Below the pieces are notes generated by a model. It did not search any database. It saw only the letters and a list, made by a program, of their open reading frames with translations, and was not told where the DNA came from. From Myxococcales bacterium (GTDB lineage Bacteria > Myxococcota_C > UBA6777), in contig JACKEL010000001.1 in NCBI GenBank assembly GCA_020632975.1, forward strand, positions 124,001 to 188,000: DNA of 64,000 nucleotides, in the 5' to 3' direction. The translations under genes were made by a program, and so were the position numbers. The stretch's first letter is position 1, and every line of letters begins with the position of its first letter. Below are positions 52,842 to 63,030 of this stretch, piece after piece.

Positions 52842-53210
52842 ATGAACAGCATCACTGAATTTCCCGAAGAGCGTTTGTCAGATCATATCACCCCTTCTCA
52901 GGAGATCTTCATGAGCGAAACTTCCGAGAATTTGGATCGCAGCTATCACCCTGACTTTGTCCGAAAACAATCTGTGCGTGTTCGTGTCCTCTTGACCAAC
53001 GGCAAAAACTGCATCGGAAACTGCCATGTCCTTTGGCCCGATGGCCGTGTCAGCGATGTCGTCAACGACGATCGCAGCTTCTTGATCATCACAGATGCGT
53101 CCGTTGAAGGCGAAGCCCAATCCTACAGCGTGCTCACCCTCAACAAAACCCAAATCGCGATGCTTTTTGAGATCCACAACGCCGCCAACATCCAAGAAGA
53201 GTCGGCATAA
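52842..53210 (+). CDS. DUF6812-like protein
   Basis: 122 residues; AAAGGA lies about eight bases before the ATG. The core (about 45-110) reads RKQSVRVRVLLTNGKNCIGN, then CHVLWPDGRVSDVVNDDRSF and LIITDASVEG, similar to DUF6812 proteins, which have short beta-barrel-like folds with SD.LN and F..ltDA motifs. No signal peptide. Its position after a PilZ gene suggests a role in the same c-di-GMP response, by context only. Confidence 0.65.
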   Translation: MNSITEFPEERLSDHITPSQEIFMSETSENLDRSYHPDFVRKQSVRVRVLLTNGKNCIGNCHVLWPDGRVSDVVNDDRSFLIITDASVEGEAQSYSVLTLNKTQIAMLFEIHNAANIQEESA

Positions 53211-53246
53211 ACCTCAGAAAAAGTCTTACAAACAAGCGATCCCAAC

Positions 53247-54200
53247 CTATCGGCTTTTGCGCAGAGGAAACACCTTGGGATCTCCAGCTGACCAAGCCCA
53301 CATCGAGCCCGCATAATTCTTCACTTCTTTTGCCCCCAAAACATGCAAGACAGCCACCATCCAAGCTGATCGCACACCTCCTGTACAATAAGCGACGATC
53401 GGTTGGCGAAGAGAGAGCCCATGTCCCTGCATGATCCGCAAAAGCTCTTTCCGAGAACGCAAGCGACCATCCTTCCGTAAAAATCGCCGATAATACAATG
53501 AAACAGCCTTGGGGAGATGCCCCCCTCGTGACTCTCCATAAGGCGTTTCCCCTCGAAACTCACGTGGTTCCCGAACATCCACGATCTGCAACTTCTCTTT
53601 TCCTGCCAAGCGTGCCACCAGTCGCTCGCGCAAAACTTTCGTAGAGATCGACCAACGCTTCACTGTCTGCCACGATGTTCGCTCAGATCTTTTCGTGGGT
53701 AAGGGCTTTGCGCGTTGGGGTCTTTTGTGTGTAGGTTTCCCGCCTTCCCATGCCTCTTTTCCCAGAGAAGCCCGCAAAAAAGGCATCCCACCATCCACAA
53801 AAGCTACGCGTCGATGACCAAGCGACCGCAGCATCCAAACGATCCGCCCTTCTTCCCCCCAGCCTCGTAATGGATCACCGACGACGATCACCACGCGCTG
53901 TTTCGAGATCCCGATCTGCTCAAAAGACCGAACCAACCGTCGAACAGAGGCCAGTTCACCACGCCAAGGCTTGCGCTTTCGAGAAAAGTCCAACCACTCC
54001 ACACACACAGAACCACGCACATGTAGACGAAGCCATGCGGACTTACCACGAACATCAAGGACCAAAGCCCCTCGACGAATCCACAAAGCCCCCTCTTTTG
54101 CTGAGACCACCCAAGGAATCTCAGCAACCGCGATGGCCCACTTCATCCCGCCCAGCCACACAAAACTTGCCAAACCGCACAACAAGATCGCTCGTTTCAA
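53247..54200 (-). CDS. Exported tandem rhodanese (sulfurtransferase)
   Basis: 317 residues from a TTG preceded by GAGAGGAG at seven bases; then KRAILLCGLASFVWLGG looks like a signal peptide or anchor. Two rhodanese domains follow. The first (about 30-150: ALVLDVRGKSAWLRLHVRGS, VVIVVGDPLRGWGEEGRIVW) lacks an active Cys. The second (about 190-310: QIVDVREPREFRGETPYGES, GGHLPKAVSL) has the active Cys in VAYCTGGVRSAW. This resembles thiosulfate or 3-mercaptopyruvate sulfurtransferases, which transfer sulfane sulfur to a thiophilic acceptor; here probably in the periplasm. An alternative upstream ATG lacks a site. It is divergent from the trypsin-WD40 gene. Confidence 0.82.
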   Translation of the reverse strand: MKRAILLCGLASFVWLGGMKWAIAVAEIPWVVSAKEGALWIRRGALVLDVRGKSAWLRLHVRGSVCVEWLDFSRKRKPWRGELASVRRLVRSFEQIGISKQRVVIVVGDPLRGWGEEGRIVWMLRSLGHRRVAFVDGGMPFLRASLGKEAWEGGKPTHKRPQRAKPLPTKRSERTSWQTVKRWSISTKVLRERLVARLAGKEKLQIVDVREPREFRGETPYGESRGGHLPKAVSLYYRRFLRKDGRLRSRKELLRIMQGHGLSLRQPIVAYCTGGVRSAWMVAVLHVLGAKEVKNYAGSMWAWSAGDPKVFPLRKSR

Positions 54201-54570
54201 TGGGATACTCCTCTCACAAACACCAAAGCATCGGGCAAAAACGACACACGCCATCTCCATCCAACAAAAAAAGCCAATACGACCACCGCTTCATGCCCAC
54301 TGTAGGCCTGCTCTCTCCCCAAAGGAAGAGCAACGCATCCTCCTCTCCCTCCAACGCAACACAAAACGACGCAGGACTCGTTCGTTCGTCCAAGAAACCC
54401 CGCCAACAAACGCTGAACCAACGAGAAGTCGCTTCACACCCGCAAGGTTTCGTGCCAAGATAGCCAAAACGATCATCCACGGGGACAAAAGAACTATAGA
54501 TATCAGCTACTTTTATCCCCCCAAAAGAAAAGAATGCGCACAGCGCGCCAAAAGCATAAAGGAGCGAGCC
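54201..54570. other. Divergent promoter region between rhodanese and trypsin-WD40 genes
   Basis: Frames on the + strand remain open here and upstream but have no start site and a composition dictated by the antisense rhodanese gene. No gene is supported. An AT-rich patch near 54490-54520 may hold the promoter of the large + strand gene. Confidence 0.4.
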
Positions 54571-57500
54571 TTGTTGGGGTCATGGAGACAAGCAGGAAAG
54601 TTTTGGGGCCTGTTGTTTGGATTATGTTTTTTGGGGGCTTGTTTTTCGAACGCGCCAGCTCCCGAACAACTCAAACACAAACAACAAGCCATCATCGGAG
54701 GCCAACCCGATCTGCGCTATCCAGGCGTAGGTGCGCTGACCGTCAACCGCTCCTCTTTTTGCACGGGAACCTTGATCGCCAAACGCGTTGTATTGACGGC
54801 GGCTCACTGCGTGGACGCGGCCAACAGTTATCGCGGAGCATCTGTGGAGTTTCGCATCGATACGCCCGATGCCAACGCATCTTCGGGTTACCAAACCAAT
54901 TACTTTGTCTTTGATCCCGACCTCTTCAAAACACATCCCATCTGGAACACCAATCTCTCCAATGGCGGTGATCTTGGGATCGGGATCTTAAAACAAAGCG
55001 TCACGGTTGCCCAAACCATCCCCGTGAACTTCAACACCAATGCTGGTCTTTGGTCCAACAAAAGCCCGCTTTTCCTAGGTTATGGACTCTTACAAAGTAC
55101 ACCCACACGGATCTCCGCAGATCGTAAATATGGGGTAGAGATCCCGATCGTGCAGGTCAATACGGATCGCTTTACGCACCAAGCCAACGGAAAAAGCGTT
55201 TGTCACGGAGACTCAGGTGGTCCTGCTTTGGTCCTCGTCGATGGAAAAGTCCGCGTGATCGGCGTCAACTCCTATGTATCCGCAGCATCCGTCCCTGGCG
55301 CCAACCCACCTCGCTCAAGTTGCACGGGCTCGGGAACCTCTATGCGGACGGATACTTACAGCACTTTCGTTCAATCGGTACTCTCTAGCTATGGTGATGG
55401 TCCTGAACCTTGCACACAAGACGAAAACTGCGGTGTTTGCCGTCGCTGCGGTGCCAACAAGTTTTGCGAAGGGGTACCCATCCAAGTCTCCCCCAGCATC
55501 TGTGGGGCTTGCTTGGCAGACAAAGACTGCCCTGGGGGTGGCTGTTATCGCTTCCCTGAAGGCAACCGCTGCTTGCTTCAGTGTGACACCCAAAACTGCT
55601 GTCCTGACGGTCATTATTGCACGACTGTACAAACCTCCTCAGGGCTCAATAAAGTCTGTATGCCTTTTGAAGGTGCCTGTCCTCCCCTTCAATGTAAGAC
55701 ATCTTCTGACTGTGGCGCAGGAGAGTTTTGCGAAAATCAAAAGTGCCAACCCAAGCCTGTCGCCCGAGCAGCCGACCTTTGCAAACCTTGCCAAACCCAA
55801 GCAGACTGCCAAACCACAGGAGGGTACTGTCTTGGCTTGGAAGGACATCGCTATTGCACACAACCCTGTAACGCTGGGGATTTCTGCCCTGCAGGATACG
55901 CATGCCAAGAAGCCTACCCAGGCATCCCCAGACAGTGCTTGCCAGAAAATGGCGCTTGCCAAGTGCCTTGTATGTTCGACATCCACTGCCCAACAGGACA
56001 AACTTGTGTAGGTGGCGTTTGTGCAGAGCCACAAGGCGGAGATGCCGGGGCATCTTGCGACCCTGTCCCATGCAAAGAACCCCTTTCTTGTGTCTCCACC
56101 CTAAGCGGAAAACGCTGCCTTTCGACTTGCGGCGCCCCCCCCTCCAAACCCGGAAGCGCTTGCGCTGATGGGACGCGATGTGATGCGCCCATGTCTTGCT
56201 ACAGTATCTCTTCCACCCAACAGATCTGTCTCCACCCCTGCAACGCTGACGAAGACTGCAACAAAGTGGGGGGTGGCTTTTGTTACCAAAGCGTCTGCGC
56301 TTGCCAAAAAAGCCAAGACTGTGGACAAGACTTTATCTGCAACACAAGCTCAGGTGTGATCGGGGCTTGCGTCTCCAACAAAGACATCCAATCCTGCGAA
56401 AACAGCGACGCTTGCGACGCCTTCCAAGGTCAAAGTTACTGCATCCAACCCAACCCCGGTACACGCGCCTTGGGGCAGTCTTGTGACCCTCTCAACCGCT
56501 GCAAAGAAGGGCTTGTCTGCACCAAAAGCAACGATGGATATTTCTGCGCAGAAGACTGTAGCCAAACCCAAGCCTGCAAGTTTGGCGGATACTGCGGAAA
56601 ACCCAACACACAAGTTGACATCTGTTATTGTGCGGAAGACAAAGACTGCGGCCCAGATTACACTTGTAGCCGCGTATTTCGGCCTTTTGGTATCTGTGTA
56701 GGAAAGCTCCTCAACAATCCCTGCCAAAGTGACGGTGCCTGTCCCCCTGGATTTGCTTGCCGTGAAGGTCGATGCCTATCCCCCACAGAACTCGAACAGT
56801 GGAAACCCGAACCTGCTCCACCCGATGCAGGCCCCGAATCCCCCACAGAGTCCGCGCTCGAAGCAGTGCAAGAGTCCCCCAAAGAAGCGACCCCCGAACC
56901 CCAAGTGGAGCCTACCCCCGAAAGACAAGCCGAGGCACCCGCAGAGATCGCACCCGAACAAACCAAACCAGGATGCGGTTGTCAGTCTTCTCCTACACCA
57001 TCCACACCCTTTTCATGGGGACTTTTGATGCTCTTCGCCTTGCTCTGGCTCCCTCGCCCCAAAAAACGCGAGATCCGCCTAAAAGAAATACTCCCTACTC
57101 TGGCTTTCTTTTTTCTTACAGGCTGCCCCAATCCTTCGGTCCCTTGTAGCCAAGACACAGAGTGCCCAACCAACCAGCGCTGCCAAAGCGGGACTTGCCA
57201 AGCTGGCTCCTCGGAAACCACCACCCCAGAAAAAACCACAGAGCCCCAAACAGAGTTGACCCCCGAACGCACGCCCGAACCGACCTCCGAGCCTCAAGCA
57301 GAGCCGAGACCAGAACCTCAAGTGGAGCCTGCCCAAGAAGCGTCCCCAGAACCTCAACCCGAGGCAGGACCCGAACCTCAACCCGAGCCTTTACCCGAAC
57401 AACTCACAGATATCGCCCCAGGCCAACGCCCCAACCCCTGCGCCCACACCAACGATCCGACATGTTGTTCTCCCACCATTTTACAAAGACGTTGGGAAGC

Positions 57501-60500
57501 TTTTAACGACAACAACAGTCGTTTGGGCATCATCCGCATCGCGCTCAGTCCAGACGGAAAATGGATGGCGTCCGTCAACGATGAAGGCCGCATCGTCCGC
57601 ATCTGGGATATCGACAAAGGGCAACTCAAGTACACTTTTGTCGAGCCCAGCAGCACCATGCAAGCGGTCTCTTTTAGTCCTGATAGCCAAGTCGTCGCAG
57701 CAGTCGGTAGTGATCGCGTCGTGCGGCGATGGAGCCTCAGCGATGGAACGACACTGCCCTTACTCCAAGGACACACAAGCACCGTCTATGCGGTGGCTTT
57801 TAGCCCAGACGGTCAGTGGATCGCGAGTGCAGGCGCAGATCGCGTGATTCGCTTATGGAAAGTAAGCGACGCAAGCCTTACCTTCGAGATGAAGGGACAC
57901 ACCAGCACGATCTGGACCTTGGTTTTTGCCCCCGACAACAAGACGCTATACTCCGCATCCAGCGACCAAACCATCCGTTACTGGGACGTCAGCACAGGAA
58001 AAGAAACCCAACAATACAAGCTACATACCGCAGCAATCCGCGGTTTAGCGATCAGTCCAGATGGAAAAACACTCGCTTCTGTCGCTCTATCTCCCGATCG
58101 CACCGCAAAGTTGATCGAGGTCGCCACAGGAAAAGAACTCCGCTCATGGCAAGCCCACGGAAGCAGTTCATTGTACGGCGTCGCTTTCAACCACGATGGA
58201 ACGCGTCTCGCGACCGTCGCAACCGATCGCTATGTTCGTGTGTGGAATGCCAATACAGGGCAGATGCTCTACCAACATCGTGCAGACGCAACGCCCTACA
58301 GTGTCTCTTTTCACCCGGATAAAACGAGGATTTTTGTCGCCTCATCCGATCAACATGTACGCATCTTCAATGATACCAGCGGACAAGTGACACAAACGCT
58401 CCACACAAACTTCGACCGTGTTTCAAGCGTTGCGATCTCACCTGACGGAAAAGTCGTTGCTTTTGCCAACGCTCGCATCAACAACATCCAGCTTTGGGAT
58501 CGCCAAACCAAACAGCTTCTGCGCACACTTCAAGGACATACGCATGGGGTTCGCGCCCTCTCCTTTAGCGCCAACGGACAATATCTCGCCTCCGCCTCGA
58601 CAGATCGCAGCGCACGGATCTGGAATCTTTCGGATGGAAGCCTCGTTCGCGCGCTAGACGCCCATCCCATGGTCGTAAGCAGCGTCGTACTCAGCGCCAA
58701 TGGAGAAACCGCCGCAACAGGTTCATGGGACGGCAAGATCCGCATCTGGAAGATCGCTGACGGCTCTCTCTTGCGCACACTCGAAGGACACACCAGAGAG
58801 ATCGTCCATCTCGCCCTATCTTCGGATGAAAGTGTATTGGTCTCTTCTTCGATCGATCAAACAGCGCGTTTGTGGCAGTGGTCAGATGGCGCCCCCCTGC
58901 AAACCGTACAAGCCAACGCACCAGTCTACGGTTGTGCGATCTCTCCAGACAAAAACACCCTTGCTGTCGGCGATTGGGAGGGGCGTATCCTCCTTTGGCA
59001 AGCTAGCACGGGCATGTTGCAAAGCACACTCCAAACCCACAGCGCCAATGTCCGCAGCCTCGCCTTCGACGAACAAGGTGCGTGGCTGGCCTCTGCTTCT
59101 TATGATCGTACCGTTCGGATATCGCGGGTCAGTGATGGAGCGCTCCTCCAAACCTTGCGACCACGCAACCAATACGTCACAAGCGTTGTCATCCAAAAAG
59201 AGACACTGGCAACCGCAGGAGCGGACGGAAACGCCGACATCTGGGACTTTCAACCCGTCCCGCCGGTCACGAGTCTGGCAGAACAAAAGAGCCCCATCCT
59301 CGCTCTCTCTCTCAGTGCGGACGGCAACCTGATCGCAACAGGGACAGCCGACCATCAGGTCCGTGTATGGGACCGAACCCAAAAGACGTGGCTTCACACC
59401 CTGTCAGGCCCACAAGATGCGATCAATGCACTCGCAATAAGCCCTGACCAACGCTTTTTGGCCGTTGCATCGGCCGATCGTTCGATCTACGTCTGGAGCC
59501 TCGCAGATGGCAAGCTTTTGCGCGCCTTCCAAGGACAACAAGATCAACCATCCTCTGTCTCGTGGAGTCCAGACAGCAACGTCTTGGCTGTGGGTGCTTG
59601 GGACGGTAGTGTCCGAACTTGGGCTTGGCGCTCAGGACTCAACCAAAGAACCTTTCTTACAAACAACAGCCGAACCTTGAGCGTGGCCTTTAGCCCTGAC
59701 GGAAACAACCTAGCAGCGGGACTTTTCAATCAAGAGATCATGATCTTTGAAGTCGCTTCAGGCAAACATCTCCGCACGCTCCAAGGACATACAGGCGGCG
59801 TAACGCATCTGCTGTTTTCAAGAGATGGAAAAAGCCTTTATTCGGCCTCTTACGATCAAACCATACGCATCTGGGACAGCAGCGCAGGAAACCTCCGCAA
59901 CACACTCCAAGGACACAGCAACACGGTCCAACAAGTCAGCCTGAGCCTCGACGAAAGTCTCCTTCTATCAGTATCTTGGGATGGGACACTACAGATCTGG
60001 GATCTTGCCAATCTTCAAATGCTTCAAAGAATCCATCTTGACCAAGGCGCCCTCTACAGCGCAGCTTTGAGCGCAGACAGTCGCTTTTTGGTTGCAGGTG
60101 GCGCAGATGGCGAGCTACGCAGCTGGGACCTTTTGCGCGATCCTCGACAACAGATCCTCGAACGTAATCCCCTCAGCGTCCGCGCATTGGCCTTCAGCAT
60201 AGACGGAAACTACTTGATCTCAGGCAACGACAACGGTCTCGGACGCATCGATCGTCGTAGTGACTGGCGCTGGCTTCACTCGATCTACAGCCACAGCGCA
60301 GACCTTCGCGCCATCGCGATGAGCCCCGACAGTTCGCGCTTTGCGACAGTGGGTGCAGACAAGCGCGTCCGCGTCGCAAGCACCAGCGACAACAAAGAAC
60401 AATTCAACGACAACAAACAACACACAGCCCCCCTCCACGCCGCAACCTTCAGCCCAAATGGTCAAACTTTGGCCACCGCAGGCGAAGACAAGCAGATCCT

Positions 60501-61023
60501 CCTTTGGTCGATGAGCACCAATCAAGTGACCCAAACCCTCACCGGACACACCCAAACCATCACGGCTCTGGCCTACCACCCCAAAACAAACTGGCTCGCA
60601 TCTTCTTCGCTCGACCAAAGCATCCGACTTTGGGACCCCACCAACGCCACGATCCTCCGAACCCTTTCAGGACACACCCAAGGCGTCATCAGCTTGGATG
60701 TCCACCCCCAAGGAAACGTGCTCGCATCTGCCGATCAAGGCGGAGAGATCCGCATCTGGGATACACAACAAGGCACCACCCTACAGACTCTCACCTCCAA
60801 CGTCGCCCCCACCCAACTGCGTTTCAGCCCCAACGGACACTGGCTTGCCATCGCTTACATCGACGGGCACGTTGAACTTCGAGAGACGATCTCTTACAAA
60901 GTCTCCCACACCTTGCAACTCCAACGCATCCCAACCTACGCCCTTGCGTGGTCCGCGGATGCCCAAACAATCGCCCTTGGCGACCAAGCCGCAGGGATCT
61001 CGCTGTTCACTTGCAGCCCCTAA
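54571..61023 (+). CDS. Trypsin-like lipoprotein fused to a MYXO-CTERM-like helix, lipobox-like segment and 28 WD40 blades
   Basis: 2150 residues from a TTG preceded by AAAGGAG at six bases. A signal peptide ends in LGAC (Cys24). The S1 protease domain (41-275) opens at IIGG and has TAAHC (His79), GGDLGIG (Asp134) and CHGDSGGP (Ser215). About 280-750 are Cys-rich EGF-like repeats, then a Pro/Glu linker. About 800-836 are a MYXO-CTERM-like tail (GCGCQS, helix, RPKKRE). Immediately, with no stop, KKREIRLKEILPTLAFFFLT plus GC (Cys852) reads as a lipoprotein signal, followed by a Cys segment and Pro/Glu repeats. About 985-2150 hold 28 WD40 blades, equal to four seven-bladed propellers. No in-frame start codon is visible at the junction, so a single chain is the simplest reading; a frameshift or gene fusion is possible. 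Confidence 0.85.
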   Translation: MLGSWRQAGKFWGLLFGLCFLGACFSNAPAPEQLKHKQQAIIGGQPDLRYPGVGALTVNRSSFCTGTLIAKRVVLTAAHCVDAANSYRGASVEFRIDTPDANASSGYQTNYFVFDPDLFKTHPIWNTNLSNGGDLGIGILKQSVTVAQTIPVNFNTNAGLWSNKSPLFLGYGLLQSTPTRISADRKYGVEIPIVQVNTDRFTHQANGKSVCHGDSGGPALVLVDGKVRVIGVNSYVSAASVPGANPPRSSCTGSGTSMRTDTYSTFVQSVLSSYGDGPEPCTQDENCGVCRRCGANKFCEGVPIQVSPSICGACLADKDCPGGGCYRFPEGNRCLLQCDTQNCCPDGHYCTTVQTSSGLNKVCMPFEGACPPLQCKTSSDCGAGEFCENQKCQPKPVARAADLCKPCQTQADCQTTGGYCLGLEGHRYCTQPCNAGDFCPAGYACQEAYPGIPRQCLPENGACQVPCMFDIHCPTGQTCVGGVCAEPQGGDAGASCDPVPCKEPLSCVSTLSGKRCLSTCGAPPSKPGSACADGTRCDAPMSCYSISSTQQICLHPCNADEDCNKVGGGFCYQSVCACQKSQDCGQDFICNTSSGVIGACVSNKDIQSCENSDACDAFQGQSYCIQPNPGTRALGQSCDPLNRCKEGLVCTKSNDGYFCAEDCSQTQACKFGGYCGKPNTQVDICYCAEDKDCGPDYTCSRVFRPFGICVGKLLNNPCQSDGACPPGFACREGRCLSPTELEQWKPEPAPPDAGPESPTESALEAVQESPKEATPEPQVEPTPERQAEAPAEIAPEQTKPGCGCQSSPTPSTPFSWGLLMLFALLWLPRPKKREIRLKEILPTLAFFFLTGCPNPSVPCSQDTECPTNQRCQSGTCQAGSSETTTPEKTTEPQTELTPERTPEPTSEPQAEPRPEPQVEPAQEASPEPQPEAGPEPQPEPLPEQLTDIAPGQRPNPCAHTNDPTCCSPTILQRRWEAFNDNNSRLGIIRIALSPDGKWMASVNDEGRIVRIWDIDKGQLKYTFVEPSSTMQAVSFSPDSQVVAAVGSDRVVRRWSLSDGTTLPLLQGHTSTVYAVAFSPDGQWIASAGADRVIRLWKVSDASLTFEMKGHTSTIWTLVFAPDNKTLYSASSDQTIRYWDVSTGKETQQYKLHTAAIRGLAISPDGKTLASVALSPDRTAKLIEVATGKELRSWQAHGSSSLYGVAFNHDGTRLATVATDRYVRVWNANTGQMLYQHRADATPYSVSFHPDKTRIFVASSDQHVRIFNDTSGQVTQTLHTNFDRVSSVAISPDGKVVAFANARINNIQLWDRQTKQLLRTLQGHTHGVRALSFSANGQYLASASTDRSARIWNLSDGSLVRALDAHPMVVSSVVLSANGETAATGSWDGKIRIWKIADGSLLRTLEGHTREIVHLALSSDESVLVSSSIDQTARLWQWSDGAPLQTVQANAPVYGCAISPDKNTLAVGDWEGRILLWQASTGMLQSTLQTHSANVRSLAFDEQGAWLASASYDRTVRISRVSDGALLQTLRPRNQYVTSVVIQKETLATAGADGNADIWDFQPVPPVTSLAEQKSPILALSLSADGNLIATGTADHQVRVWDRTQKTWLHTLSGPQDAINALAISPDQRFLAVASADRSIYVWSLADGKLLRAFQGQQDQPSSVSWSPDSNVLAVGAWDGSVRTWAWRSGLNQRTFLTNNSRTLSVAFSPDGNNLAAGLFNQEIMIFEVASGKHLRTLQGHTGGVTHLLFSRDGKSLYSASYDQTIRIWDSSAGNLRNTLQGHSNTVQQVSLSLDESLLLSVSWDGTLQIWDLANLQMLQRIHLDQGALYSAALSADSRFLVAGGADGELRSWDLLRDPRQQILERNPLSVRALAFSIDGNYLISGNDNGLGRIDRRSDWRWLHSIYSHSADLRAIAMSPDSSRFATVGADKRVRVASTSDNKEQFNDNKQHTAPLHAATFSPNGQTLATAGEDKQILLWSMSTNQVTQTLTGHTQTITALAYHPKTNWLASSSLDQSIRLWDPTNATILRTLSGHTQGVISLDVHPQGNVLASADQGGEIRIWDTQQGTTLQTLTSNVAPTQLRFSPNGHWLAIAYIDGHVELRETISYKVSHTLQLQRIPTYALAWSADAQTIALGDQAAGISLFTCSP

Positions 61024-61071
61024 CACCACAAAAATCCTCCTGCAACCGCACATTTGAAGGAAGAAGGCCCC

Positions 61072-61998
61072 ATGCCATCCATCTTAGCCAACCAAATCCA
61101 CCTCGAATACGAAACCTTTGGCGACCCAGCACACCCCAGTGTGCTCTTGATCATGGGCTTGTATATGCAGATGCTCGGATGGCCCGAGGCATTCTGCCAA
61201 CAGCTCGCGGATCAAGGCTTCCATGTCATCCGATTTGATAACCGAGATACTGGGCTTTCTGACAAGTTTCACGGTATGCAAACCCAACCCATCTGGCGCA
61301 TGTGGCTCCTTCAACGCCTTGGATTGCAGCTATCCTCTCCCTACACACTGCACGACATGGCACTCGACGCAGTGGGGCTTTTGGATGCACTCGATATCTC
61401 AACAGCTCACGTCGTTGGCGCCTCCATGGGCGGCGCCATCGGCCAGATCCTCGCAGCACAACACGCAAATCGCGTTCGCAGCTTCACATCCATCATGTCT
61501 TTTTCGGGAGATCCAAGGATACGCATCGGAGACCCCCGGATACTGCTGTCTTTTATGAATCGCCCTCGCACCCCTGAAGCTGTCCTTCAAAATGCTGTCC
61601 GCTTTTGGCAGATGATCGATAGCCCCAACAACCGCATCCCCGACGAGGAGCTACGCCAACGCGTGCAGAGTGCTTTCGAACGCTCTTTTTATCCCCAAGG
61701 CTTCCGCAGGCATCTCGCTGCGATCCTCGCCTCAGGAGATCGTTCTGCATTGCTGCGACAGATCCGCGTCCCCACGCTGGTCCTGCATGGCAAGGATGAT
61801 CGCCTTGTGTACCCAGATGGAGGACGCGACACTGCAAGCAAGATCCCCGACGCACGCTTCCATCTCATCGAAGGCATGGGGCATCTTCTTCCCCCCAATC
61901 GCTACACTGCTATCTCTCGTATGATCGCGCAGCACGCGCAAGAAGCAGATGCTCGTTACCAAGAGCGCCGCCTCCAACACCATATCCGCTACCCCTTT
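61072..61998 (+). CDS. Alpha/beta hydrolase
   Basis: 309 residues; GAAGAAGG precedes the ATG, and the start at MPSILANQIHLEYE fits the first beta strand of the family. Motifs: VLLIMGLYMQMLGW (oxyanion region), VIRFDNRDTGLSD, VVGASMGGAIGQILA (nucleophile Ser in GASMGG), TLVLHGKDDRLVYPDGG (acid) and IEGMGHLLPP (His). Such hydrolases are esterases or act on aromatic ring products; the substrate is unknown. It follows the WD40 gene by 48 bases and may share its transcript. The stop is at 61999-62001. Confidence 0.88.
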
Positions 61999-62021
61999 TG
62001 AACGAGCCCCCCCTCAAAGTC

Positions 62022-62792
62022 TCAAAATGATTCAAAATCATCTTTCGTGTCTCGTACAGAGAACCAAGCACGCCCAATCTGCGACCGATCATCCATCATC
62101 AATATCAAGGCAGTATCTCGATGTGAAACGATTTCGAGAAAGCAGTAAGCCCCGCCCACAGACAAAAAGTACTCTTCGACATCATTTTTGCCTTGCGCTT
62201 CCTCTTGCAAAAACGGTCGCAAGGGATTGTCCAAACAAATCCGTAAGATATCTGACGCAAAGTTCGCAACACTTTTGGGTGTGGCTTCTTCTTCTTTGAT
62301 ATCTTGCAGGTAGATCCCCCGCAGCTTTCGTGTAGAGATGCTAAAGACCGCAGCAGCGGCCGAACCATCCATCTCTGTCGCCATCCTTTTGCAAAGACGG
62401 CTGATCAACTGCATCTCTTGGAGAGAGCGACGCTGTTCCGAAGACGCCTCATTCGATGGAGAGGATGAGATCTGGAGCTTTTCTTCCTCGAAAGGTGCGT
62501 AAAGCAACAACCCTCTAGGAGACGAAACGGGCGCGGCAGACAACTCGTCGCTGCTCTCCCTTCGTACAGGCTCCGCGATCTCTTCGTTCCCAAACAACAA
62601 AGACGCAGGTGGCACAATCTTGCCGAAAGTCCCAATCTCCGTATTGGTCTCTCGACCCTCGCCTTCAAACAAAACCTTTAAACTTGCTCGGAGGATATCG
62701 TTCACTGTCATTTTAGCCCCCAGCTCTGATGTCGTTCTCATCTGCGCACCATCCATAGTAAGCATAGACGGATGTTGTGCGTTTACATCCAT
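62022..62792 (-). CDS. Uncharacterised protein with possible roadblock/LC7-like C-terminal domain
   Basis: 256 residues; several in-frame Met codons follow the first, so the start is uncertain. The first 115 residues are low-complexity and acidic. About 120-250 alternate helix and strand (LQEMQLISRLCKRMATEMDG, SAAAAVFSISTRKLRGIYLQ, ESGKNDVEEYFLSVGGAY-like region, TALILMMDDRSQIGRAWFSV), resembling a roadblock/LC7 or GAF-like fold used by GTPase regulators in Myxococcota. This is by eye only. No signal peptide. It converges with the alpha/beta hydrolase gene (20-base gap). Confidence 0.5.
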   Translation of the reverse strand: MDVNAQHPSMLTMDGAQMRTTSELGAKMTVNDILRASLKVLFEGEGRETNTEIGTFGKIVPPASLLFGNEEIAEPVRRESSDELSAAPVSSPRGLLLYAPFEEEKLQISSSPSNEASSEQRRSLQEMQLISRLCKRMATEMDGSAAAAVFSISTRKLRGIYLQDIKEEEATPKSVANFASDILRICLDNPLRPFLQEEAQGKNDVEEYFLSVGGAYCFLEIVSHRDTALILMMDDRSQIGRAWFSVRDTKDDFESF

Positions 62793-62824
62793 CTATACCT
62801 GTCTTTTTTCGGCAAAAAAATCTT

Positions 62825-62843
62825 CAAGAGATCTTGTCTCTTG
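62825..62843. other. Inverted repeat in the leader of the roadblock-like gene
   Basis: CAAGAGA-TCTTG-TCTCTTG, seven-base arms, lies about 35 bases upstream of the first Met of the minus-strand gene. It may be an operator or leader hairpin. Confidence 0.3.
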
Positions 62844-63030
62844 TAAAAAATCACGTTCTTGGAAAGCTATACGGACGCTAGTCAGCAAACTCCACACAAA
62901 AAGTGCAAAATGTTGCAGATGTATATCTATCCATAAATAGAATTCATACAGTAGAGAAAGGACATCATGAGCAAAAACAACCAGCGATAAACCATTCCCA
63001 AACTGTTCGACCCACGCTGTTGGATTTGTT

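Noticed and set aside
53750..54463. 237-residue + strand frame and upstream part of the trypsin-WD40 frame
   Set aside because: Opposite the rhodanese gene, rich in Arg/Ser/Pro/His, no start site; the real start is the TTG at 54571 with AAAGGAG.
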